Assembly: GCA_030280995.1 (NCBI GenBank)
Contig: JASXTE010000007.1
Location: 14,880,501 to 14,944,500, forward strand
Direction of reading: 5' to 3'
From: Hemileia vastatrix
Lineage: Eukaryota > Basidiomycota > Pucciniomycetes > Pucciniales > Zaghouaniaceae
DNA: 64,000 nucleotides
Shown here: in pieces, positions 55,459 through 64,000 of the stretch
Numbering within the stretch: position 1 is the first letter of the stretch
How the letters are laid out: every line of letters starts with the position of its first letter
The notes under the pieces: model-generated
What the model saw: only the letters and a program-made list of their open reading frames with translations
Databases searched by the model: none
What the model was told of the DNA's origin: nothing
Position numbers and translations under genes: made by a program

Positions 55459-57840
55459 ATGGCTTCTGGATCTGCTATTCCTGTGGTGACTGTCAGTGGG
55501 GGGGATGGTCCTCCTTCTGTGATGGTTAGGGAGTGTGTGAGAATTAAAGCTTGGGATGGTACCAAGTTTAATGGGGAGGATGTCAAGTGGTTTCTAGAGA
55601 AGTATGAAACTGCTGCTTGAGTGGATGGTGCTTCCTACCTGGACATGGTGAAGCAGATTATCTTCTTCATTGGTGATAGGTCAGTGGAGAAGGAGATTGT
55701 GGCCATGTCTGGCTACAAGAAGAGGGATTGGAAATTGTTGTGTAGGGAAATGGTGGATAGATGGGGTGTCAGGTTCACTATGGTGGACTTGAACAAGGTT
55801 GTCAGTGAATGGCAATCTTATGGTGGTGTTGGTAACTTACATAGTTACAGGAAGTTTCTGCTACAGTTTGATCCTGTGGTGGAATATTTGGTGGAAGTGG
55901 AGGAGCTGGAACATGAAAATGCTGCCAAGGATGTTTTTTGGTCTGCCCTGGCTAGAGATGTCAGGATGGATGTGTTGAAGGAGTTGTCAAAAAAGGAATT
56001 GATGAAAACTCTTTCTAATGGGTATCAGAAGTTGCCTGCCTTGGATAAGGTGAAGGAGGCTGTTGAGGCCCATTTGAAGTTATTGGCTGTGGACACCTAT
56101 CAGGAGGGGTGTGCCAAGTATGTCAGCAAAGTCAGTGAGGCTTTGGCTGAAGAGGAAGTTAGGGAGAAGAAGGAGGAGAAAAATTTGGTGCAGGTTCCCA
56201 AACAGGAGAGGGACCCAATGGTGGAGCAGCTGGCTGATCTGACAAAACAGCTGCACATTTTTTTCCAGGAGGCCAAGAAGGTTAATAAGGCACCTTCTCC
56301 TCCACGAGATTTTGAAAGGAGGGCTGGTAGGAGTGATCCTTGGGTTTGCTCTTATTGTAGTAGGAGGGGGAACAGGTCCAATGATTGTTGGGAACTGAAC
56401 AGAGATGTGTCTGAAGGAAAAGTGGAGTTTGATGGAAGGGTTTTTAAGTTCCCTGACGGTTCTTTTGTGAAGCCTAGTGAGGGGAAGGCTCCTGTTGATT
56501 TGGTCAGGAGAAGAGGTGGTCTCAATCAAAGGAGGCCAAGGTTTGAGGAGATTCCTGATCAGGGGAAGTCTTCTGTTAAGGTAGATGAGGATGTCAAGGG
56601 AAAGGGGAAGGAGGTCAATAAGGTCTCTTTTTCTACTTCTTTTGGTGGTTTGGAGTTGTATTCTTGTGGTGGACAGTCAAGTGGAGAATGCTTGGCTGGT
56701 GTTTATGATGTGAAAGCAGGGAAGGTGGGTAGGCCTAAGAGCAGTTCTCAGGCCCAACCAAAGCCAAATGCTTCAAAGGGTGACCCTAAGCTGAGTGCAG
56801 CTAGGAAGAGGTACAGAAAAGAGGAGCTGTACAAGATGCAGAAGGGTATGGCTGACATGGGCCCCCCTAGTTTTGGTGCATTGGACCTGAATGGTGAGCC
56901 AATGCCAATGGAGGTGGATTCTGATTCTGAGGAGGATGTCCCTTTGGCTTCATTGCCAAAGCCTGTTGGAGTCAGAGGTTCTGGTGAGGGATCTGGTTTG
57001 GTTCCTGTTAATGGTAAATCTGTTGGTGGTGCTGGTCCTCAAGAAGCTTCTAGAACTAAGGTGGTGAAGCAAAGAGCTCACTTTGAGAGGCCAGTAGTGT
57101 CTGGTCAAGTTAATGTTATGGACTCTGTCCTGGAAAGGATGATCCAGGGTCAGGTTTCCCTATCTTATGGGGAATTGTATGCTATCAGTCCAGGGTTGGC
57201 TGATAGGCAGAAGAAGTTATTGACCAGGAGAAGGGTTTCTTCTGGTGAGGTAGAATACATTTGTGATTCTGCTGAAAAGTTTGATGAGGGGTTGGAAACT
57301 CATTTTTCTGCTCCTCTGGGATATGTCAATGTCACTCTGAATCGCAGGGAGGCAAGGGCATTGGTGGATTCAGGTTCTCAGATAAACCTGATTTCTTTGT
57401 TTGAGGCAACTCATATGGGCCTCCCCATCAAAACTGGTATTGGTGGGAATTTGAGAGGGATAGGTGGCCATGTCACTGAATTGGTTGGGACTTCAGAGTT
57501 TGTGAAGTTAGATGTTGGAGGAGCCTCAGGGAAGGTTCATTTTTACATTGCTAAAGGTAATGTAAAAGCAGTTTTGGGTGGGCCATTCTTGATGGATTTT
57601 CAGGCAAGAATTGGTTATCAATTTGATTTGGGAATCAGTTTGGAGTTGACTGGTGAAGACGAAAGGAGGCTTCACATGAGGTTATCATCCCCTGGAGAGG
57701 ATGGTTGGGAGACTAGGCCTGGTTTATCTTCAATGTGCCAGTGCATGGACTGCTGCAGGAGAAGGAAGGAAGTGGGTGCTGCCTCTGGTTTTTTGGAGTG
57801 CGGCTCAGGCTCTATTGAGAGTCTGTCTTTTTTAGAGTAA
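55459..57840 (+). pseudogene. Gyp3 gag-protease, one in-frame TGA
   Basis: 794 codons from ATG 55459, with a single TGA at 55618-55620. Gag capsid-like region residues ~60-220. Zinc knuckle CSYCSRRGNRSNDC near 56350 with the His position occupied by Asn. Lys-rich linker. Retropepsin near 57360-57620 with VDSGSQ active site and a GGPFLMDF block. The stop TAA 57838-57840 overlaps the next ATG. A shorter native start after the TGA is possible (GTG 55621). The gag is related to the minus-strand Gyp4 relic at 9218-11340. Confidence 0.85.
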
Positions 57841-60800
57841 TGAGGGCTGATCACCCTAGTGCTACAACCTCTCCCCGAGATGAGGGAATCCCAGGTTGTA
57901 GTAGGTCAGCTCCCTTGGAGATATACCAAGTGGATTTTCAACTTTCTCTTTTTAATGTTTCTCTTCTCTGCATGTATTCATCAAGTTTTTTATCAAGTCT
58001 CTGTTCTCTCTCAAGATTCTTAATTATTTTTAATTCAAGTTTAAAGAAGAAGGTTGGTTATATATCTTTATTGAAAGATATGCAGAAAAGCTTTGGGGTG
58101 GTGAGATTGGGGTATAAAAGTAAGTCCTCCCAATTGTGCACCGCTAGGGTTTCTTCTACACCTTTCAAAAACATTACCTGGGCCACACCTGTGAGCATTG
58201 GGGAAACCCCTGGTTATTTTTGTAGGACAGAAGATAACTCAAGAAAAGAAGATAAAAATTTCAAGATAATTCAAGAAAATCAAGAAAAAAATCTGAAGAT
58301 AATGAAGAAAGAAGATGCAAAATATTTTTGTGAAGATCGTCAAGATCTATTTTTGGGCCTCCAGCATGAGGTTAAACTGCAGAAAATTTTGAAGAAAGAA
58401 GATCATCAAGATCAATTTTTGGACCTCCAGCATAAGGATAAACTGCACAATTTTAGAAGATGTGATTCAGAAGATGAATCAAGTTTTGAAGATTTGGAAG
58501 TTGGAAGTGAGGATGAAGATGTGGAATTGCGGAAAAGTTTTGGAGTGGTGAGATTGGGGTCTAAAAGTAAGTCCTCCCAATTGTGCACCGCTAGGGTTTC
58601 TTCTACACCTTTCAAAAACATTACCTTGGCCACACATGTGAGCAATGGGGAAACCCTTGGTTTTTGTTCCAGGTCTGGTGGTGAAGAATTCCTGAAGATC
58701 CCTCAAGTTGAAGGTGGAGCAGAAAAGTATAAGAAGGTAGCGCAGAAGATTAGGCCTGTCAATGAGCCTATGCCTGTGGGTTTGAATCGGCCTTTGAAGA
58801 GACCTCCTTTGTCAAGAGATCCGTACTGTACTCCTTTGGTGAAGAATCCTCCAGAATTTGTAGAGACGGCGAGGGTGACCGTGGAAAGATTGAAAGTTGT
58901 TAATTTTGGTCCTGATGGGTGGTTGTCTGAGGAAGAAAAGAAGTTGTTGTTGCACGTTATTGTGCTAAGGGAAAAAGCGGTGGCATTTGTTGATGAGGAA
59001 AGGGGTGTATTGAAGCACTCATATGGGGAATCTTACTTGATTCCTGTTGTTTGTCATGAACCTTGGCAAGTCAAACCTATTCCGATTCCAGCAGCTATCA
59101 GAGAGGATTTTGTGGAGATTATTAGGGAAAGAGTCAGGACTGAGTTATATGAACAATCAACATCCAGTTACTCAAGTCCGGTGTTCTGTGTAAAGAATCA
59201 GAATGGAAAGTTGAGGGTGGTTCATGATCTTAGAGCCTTGAATAGAGTCACTATCAAGGACGCTGGTATGCCACCAAGTGCAGAGGATTTTGTTGAAGCT
59301 TTTGCTGGAAGGGTGTGTTATGGTTTGGGTAATATTATGGGTGGTTATGATGAGAGGGAACTCCATATGGATTCAAGGCCTCTCACAACTTTTGAGACTC
59401 CTTTGGGAAGATTTCAGCTCACTAGGTTGCCTTAAGGAGCAACTAATTCAGTGGCAGTTTATCAAGCACAGATGGCTTGGATTTTGCAGAATGAGGTTCC
59501 TACTCATGCTGGTATTTTTATTGATGATGGTGGAATTAAAGGACCATCCACTGATTATGGTAATGAGGTGTTATCGGAGAACCCTGGAATAAGGAGGTTT
59601 GTGTGGGAATATGCAATAACTCTAGAGAGAGTGTTGTTCCGGATTGAAGAGGCTGGTTTGACCATTTCAGGGTCAAAATTCTGTTGTTGTGTTCCTGCTT
59701 TGGAAATTCTGGGTCATGTGGTGTGTAAAGAGGGAAGGATTATGGCAAAGAAGAAGATTAATAAAATTCAGGCAAGGCCAAGGCCTAAAAATACTACTGA
59801 AGTCAGAGGATTTTTGGGTGTATGCGTATATGTCAGGATTTTCATTAAGGATTTTTCTTTGTTGGCTTCACCTTTAAGAAGGTTGACCAGAAAAGATGCA
59901 GATTGGGAATAGACTGAAGAGTGTGAAGAGGCTTTTCAGAAGCTGAAAAAGGTTGTTGGTGAAGATATAATTCTTCACAAGTTGGATTATGGTGTTGGTG
60001 CTGGAAAGATTTATCTGGCAGTGGACTCAAGTTATATTGCTGCTGGTGCTGTGTTGTCTCAGGAGGATAAGACTGGGAGGGTCAGGCCAGTAAGGTATGA
60101 GTCTGTGGTGTTTAATGAGGTGGAATCTAGGTATTCTCAACCTAAGTTGGAATTGTGTGGCGTAGCTAAAATTTTAAAGAAGCTACAGACGGTTTTGTGG
60201 GGGCAGCATTTTGACCTGCAGGTGGATGCAAAATCTTTGGTTCAGATGATCAATACACCTAGTCTTCCAAATGCTCCAATGACTAGGTGGGTGGCATTTA
60301 TTCAACATTTTTCTTTTGACCTGGTATACAAACCAGGTAAAACTTTTACTATGCCTGATGGATTATCAAGGAGGCCACCTACAGATGAGGATTCTGATTC
60401 TGAAGAGTTTGACAAAGATGTTCCAGTGATTAGGGCCAGCACAAAGGGTTCTGAAGATTTTTCTTTCCTCCCCCATGAGGCTAAACTGGATGATTGTTCT
60501 GACCTCCCCCAAGAGGTTAAACTGGCTGGATCTGATCTTGATTCTGGTGATCAGGATGTTTTTGTTGATGAAGATGGAGTTGTTGTTTGGGACAGCTCAA
60601 AATTGGAAAAGGGTGTTTTTGTTAGTGAACTGGATTCTCACAAGGTTCAGTGGAAAGAGAAGGACGTGCCAAAATTTAAGGATTGGTGTCCTGGTTGGGC
60701 TGCTCAATTGGCTCATGTTCACACTGGTGATTTTGATGACAGAGTTGTACCCTTGGATGTTGTTTTGTTGGATTTTGAAGATGAGACCTGGGGTCAGTCT

Positions 60801-61069
60801 GGGTTTTATTTTATCCTGGTGGAATATCTGTTGACCTTGGAGAGGCCAGATAGTTGTGATGATGATACTTGGTTGGCAATCAAGAAGAAGAGTCCTGGAT
60901 TTTATGTGTCAGGAAGGCGCTTGATGAGAAGGAGACATCCTAATCCTCAAGTGGTGGTGACTCAGAAGAAGGGTCAAGAATTGGTTTTGAAGTCTTTGCA
61001 TGAAGACCTTGGTCATAGAGGCTTTGGGGAGACTTATAGAAGAGTAGCAGACAGATTTTGGTGGCCGGG
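57840..61069 (+). pseudogene. Gyp3 pol (RT, RNase H, start of integrase), disrupted and truncated
   Basis: Starts at ATG 57840 in the frame one base back from gag. The first ~300 residues are a charged linker with internal repeats and no enzyme motif. RT follows from about 58900 (YSSPVFCVKN, LRVVHDLRALN; FIDD near 59518). RNase H has AVDSSYIAAGA and QPKLELCG, then the linker block YKPGKTFTMPDGLSRR. The integrase finger HEDLGHRGF...FWWPGV is cut at 61069. Stops TAA 59433-59435 and TAG 59910-59912 fit CAA and TGG changed by one transition. Without them the frame is continuous. Confidence 0.88.
58089..58660 (+). repeat. Direct repeat within the Gyp3 pol linker
   Basis: 58089-58216 and 58533-58660 are ~90% identical, 444 nt apart (an in-frame distance). 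A smaller 60-bp repeat (GAAGATC(A/G)TCAAGATC) lies between, near 58334 and 58397. Confidence 0.8.
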
Positions 61070-61706
61070 TGTCACCGGACGACCTAGGCACAAGGTAGAG
61101 GATGTTCCTGAAAGTGAGATGAGGGATTTAGAAACTTCTTCGAAGCACAGAGGAATGATTCGAGGAAGTGATTCGAAGATCACTCGAAGTAAGATCTACA
61201 GGTTCAAGGTTCGTTCGAGAAGAATTATAGACTAGTTTCAAAGGTAATAGTAATTCTTAAAACCTCACAAAGGGTTGGAAACTCAATAATCAAAGATTTA
61301 GGATTTAGAAATGAATATTGAGAAAATAAAAGAAAGATACAATAACAATGATTTTAACTTTTAAAGATTTACCACTATTAATGTAAATACGATTTTATAA
61401 TTTAATTCTAAGGAATATCGAACCAATTACCCAACCCCTTTTATATTCTTTGTTCCTCCTCGCATTGACCTCCCTTCCATTGCACCATTCCCATTCCATT
61501 GACCATTACTAACATACACTTAGACCCTCTTCGCTAAATATCCGTCCATGCTCAATTTACCCCTTTTTAATTAATTAACAAAACTTTAATGAAAACTACT
61601 ACTGTACTATTTCGTTGAACCTAGCGCTTTGCGTCTCTTATTGAAAAGGACTAAGGCACCCTATTGGGAGATTGACTAATTTAGATTTAGAGTTTAGGCT
61701 AGCACA
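61070..61706 (-). repeat. 3' LTR of Gyp2-R
   Basis: On the minus strand it starts TGTGCTAGCC and ends GTCCGGTGACA; 637 bp; homologous to 25409-26077. TATA region near 61432-61448 on the minus strand. Confidence 0.8.
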
Positions 61707-61953
61707 GTTAAATAGTAAGTACACAAAGGAAAATCGCAGTTGCTATGGAGAATTGCTTTCTGCGCTTCGAGTATAGATTTAGGACTCGATATTATTGATT
61801 TAATGAGCTGCTTTCGCCTCGAGTGTCACGTGGCGCGTGAAAGATTCCCCGGTATAAGAATTGCGAACTCCATTGAGCTTGAGCCATCTGCCCACACTAG
61901 TTTCCCTTCTTCTAATAATTTTTCCCTCACTTCTTAATTTCTCTTTTTTTATA
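61707..61953 (+). promoter_or_regulatory. Promoter region of the Gyp2-R antisense gene
   Basis: CACGTG at 61827-61832 within TGTCACGTGGCGCGTGA, then CCCCGGTATAAGAA (TATAAG 61853-61858), about 96 nt before the ATG; same layout as 25165-25408. Confidence 0.65.
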
Positions 61954-62904
61954 ATGAACTGCCCCACTCCCACACCTACGCCTCCACACCCTTATGCAGA
62001 TGGGGGAATGATCATGCGACAGTTTTCACAAACTTGCAGGGCTTGTGAAAGCATGGAGTATTTCTGTGTCGAAAGTACGGCGACTCGAGGCCCTCGCCAG
62101 AAATGCAAGTTTTGCCGTTGGCGACGAGTGGCGTGCAATGCGTTGACGAAGAACGCAGAAATCAAAAAGCGATTTACCAAGACTAAGTTTTGGGTAATTC
62201 CTAAAACCAAAGAGGTGGTCGAAGACATTTGGGATGTCTTGATTGAAGATGAACAATCGGTAGGGGAAAATGATAAGGAATTAAACAATGAGATCTCAAC
62301 CTGGGTAACCCAGGCCACGAGTTCGAAGCGAGGTGTCAAGGAAGAGGTCGACGAGTTGGTGGAGGAAGATGAAGATGAAGTCCCTGTTCCAGAGCGGGCA
62401 CCCAAGAAACAACGGCTGTTCATCGAAGATGACGAGGAGGAGAGAGAGGCAGAGGTCGAAGTGGCGCCAAGGATATTTTTAGAGCCTGACCCCATCTTCG
62501 AGGTAAGTTTTAATTGTTATTTTTTAAGGATGAAGTTACTGATGAGTTATGTTTAGACATCGAATACCCTCGAAGAGCCGATTGGGGAGCCTGCGCCGGT
62601 TATACCAACTGAGGCAAACCCTCCGGCCACGGAAGTAGTTGAAGAACCTGAAGACACCCTGGACCAGGTGTGGTCGAAGAAACCTTGTCAAGGTCGACGA
62701 GTAAGGTTTGTGGAAGAATTATGTGGGGAGGTCAACACAATTATCGACGCTGCTTCCTTCAACATGGCAGAGGAGCTCTTGGAGATGGGAGAGGTGGTTC
62801 CGGTAGGAGAGGAGGAGGTATTTGAGAAATGCAGGAAGGAGATAAGGGTAGTTTTGGAGAAAATGAAAAGATTGGTTCGAGAGAAATTAAAAGAAAAGAT
62901 TTGA
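61954..62904 (+). CDS. Gyp2-R antisense gene: Zn2Cys6-like nuclear protein
   Basis: Exons 61954-62502 and 62557-62904 give 298 residues; intron 62503-62556 is 54 nt with GTAAGT, TTACTGAT and TTTAG. The ATG at 61954 is chosen because it aligns with the other copy; an upstream in-frame ATG (61861) would add an unconserved hydrophobic leader. Cys 28, 31, 38, 51, 54 and 61 form CX2CX6CX12CX2CX6C. An acidic middle, a PKKQR basic patch and the C-terminal WSKKP...KCRKEIR region align with the 24196-25164 copy (roughly two-thirds identical by eye). Open and spliceable although the neighbouring pol in the sister copy is dead. Confidence 0.83.
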
Positions 62905-63792
62905 AATGAAAAGGAGATGTAAAGAAGTAGAAAAAAAATTTGTATTTTAGTTTTATTTTATTTTATTTTATTTTTTATTTTATTGTAGGTGAATATTATT
63001 AATTTTATAAGATTTGGGAAAGAGAGAAAAAGAAAAAAGAAGTTTTAGAATAAAAAATTTTAGAATTTGAAAGAGGAAATTTAAAGAAAGTAAAAAAGTT
63101 GTTTAATTGAAGGAAGTTTTAATGTTTTAAAAGGAAAATTTTATGTAAGAAAAGAGAGAGAGAAAAAAACGGTTTGTGATTGAGATGAGTGTGTTGAATT
63201 GAGGATTTTAATGAATTTTTTTTTTTTTTTTTAAAGAAATTTTAGTTGAAAAGAGAGGAAGAAGAAAGAAAAGAAAAAAAACAGAATTTAGAATTTAAGA
63301 GAATTTGAAAAGAAGAATTATTTGTTTCCAAGAATTATTATAGGGAGATTTAGAGGTTGAAGTTAAGTTCGAGGAAATGGTCGTGTCGTACAAAATTTGA
63401 TGATTCGAAGGAAAGATAGTTTTTCAAAGAGAGAATAAATTTTTTGGAAGAGAAATTTTTGAAGAGAACTTTAAATTTAAGAAAAGAATGTATTTAAAGA
63501 ATTGAAAAAGAAAAGAAAGAAAATATTTAGAGAGATTTAAGAGTTTTTTATTTTATTTTATTATTTATGTTTATTCTATTTATTTTATTTTATTTTATTT
63601 TATTCTATTCTATTTTATTTTATTTTATTTTAATTTTGATTTTTTTTTTAGTTGGTTTTGGAGGAAATTTTATAGGAGGAGAAGAAAGAAAAAAGAAGAG
63701 AGAAAAAAGAAAACAAGGCTAAGAAATTTAAGAGGTGTTTTAGATTTTAAAGAAAGAAAGAAAAAGAAAAGAAAATTTTAAATAAAGAAATT
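62905..63792. other. Purine-rich spacer between antisense gene and pol of Gyp2-R
   Basis: A/G-rich on the plus strand with (TTTTA)n arrays near 62945-62985 and 63545-63635. Equivalent to 23444-24195 in the opposite orientation. Confidence 0.75.
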
Positions 63793-64000
63793 TTAAGGTT
63801 TTGGTTTTGAAGGATATTTCAAATGAAAAGATTTTAGGAGTTCAGGGGCGTTAGAAACATTGATGGCTGGTTCCCAGGATGTTTTGTCTGAGTCATTGAG
63901 GAAGCCTTCCCATTCCACGAGGTATTGAAGTTTCCCCTTGCGTATTCTTGAATCAAGGATACGACTTACTTCCCACTCTAGATGATCTTCTACTTTGACC
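63793..64000 (-). pseudogene. Gyp2-R pol 3' end (chromodomain), partial
   Basis: The minus strand reads the chromodomain and C-terminus ending SKPKP-stop, homologous to 23235-23443. The frame appears open in the part visible, but the rest lies beyond the window, so its state is unknown. Confidence 0.82.

Larger units (their letters stand above)
54348..61069 (+). mobile_element. Gyp3: Ty3/gypsy element truncated in integrase
   Basis: LTR, primer-binding site, gag-protease frame and pol frame. Noticeably richer in G+C than the surroundings, with protein motifs typical of a gypsy clade common in Agaricomycetes. It is cut at 61069/61070 by the LTR of a minus-strand Gyp2, so integrase core and 3' LTR are absent. 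Confidence 0.88.
61070..64000 (-). mobile_element. Gyp2-R: 3' part of a minus-strand Gyp2 element
   Basis: Mirror image of 22330-26077: LTR 61070-61706, promoter and antisense gene, purine-rich spacer, chromodomain of pol running off the window end. It inserted into, or was joined to, the Gyp3 integrase. Confidence 0.88.

Noticed and set aside
61861..61953. Hydrophobic N-terminal extension of the Gyp2-R antisense protein (signal-peptide-like)
   Set aside because: The other copy has no equivalent; homology begins at ATG 61954, and the extension lies in the stretch between TATA and the aligned ATG.
1..64000. Prokaryotic features (Shine-Dalgarno sites, operons, rho-independent terminators)
   Set aside because: Introns, chromodomain retroelements and SNF2 helicase remnants show a eukaryotic, fungal-type sequence.
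1..64000. tRNA or rRNA genes
   Set aside because: None recognised by eye beyond the weak A-box-like stretch near 36200; a covariance scan was not possible.

Overview
This window looks like the transposon-packed, AT-rich DNA of a filamentous fungus, most likely a basidiomycete (Agaricomycetes-like). The reasons are Ty3/gypsy polyproteins of types common in that group, introns of 54-64 nt with GTAAGT donors and CTGAT/CTAAC-like branch sites, and a Zn2Cys6-like protein. No intact host gene is visible. Nearly everything is LTR retrotransposon in nested layers, plus Ty1/copia relics, a MITE-like DNA element, a decayed SNF2 helicase gene and a possible decayed coiled-coil gene. Species and family names cannot be fixed without database searches; the labels Gyp1-Gyp4 are mine.

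Layout. 1-5454: 3' part of a broken Gyp1 element (Gyp1-a), its LTR split by a 735-bp TIR element. 5560-6000: copia integrase relic. 6630-9217: old Gyp1 pol relic (Gyp1-b). 9218-11365: minus-strand gag relic (Gyp4) carrying a minus-strand solo Gyp1 LTR (Gyp1-c); its own 5' LTR runs from 11366 to 22048 but is split by the full-length young element Gyp1-d (11556-20732, target duplication GCTTA). 22330-26077: 3' part of Gyp2 (integrase, chromodomain, an antisense two-exon gene, LTR). 26078-32778: Gyp1-e. 32779-37620: two copies of a copia RT relic around a second Gyp4 LTR. 38291-38791: possible host exons. 38810-50648: Gyp1-g, interrupted at 40294-48151 by Gyp1-f. 51656-53812: SNF2/RAD5-like helicase pseudogene. 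54348-61069: Gyp3, a more GC-rich gag-pol element cut off in its integrase. 61070-64000: second Gyp2 3' end, on the minus strand, with its antisense gene on the plus strand.

How the parts work. Gyp1 elements encode Gag, zinc knuckle, protease, reverse transcriptase, RNase H, integrase and a terminal chromodomain. The best copy is complete except for one extra T that splits gag-pol. The 5' third of gag also carries a second open frame, reached by a short intron, that encodes a coiled-coil, Gln/Pro/Trp-rich protein and is recognisable in four copies. Gyp2 carries an antisense gene between pol and the 3' LTR: a nuclear-looking protein with a CX2CX6CX12CX2CX6C cluster. Both copies in the window keep open exons, identical intron length and a shared promoter block, although the adjoining pol is decayed. 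These two gene arrangements are the most novel features here.
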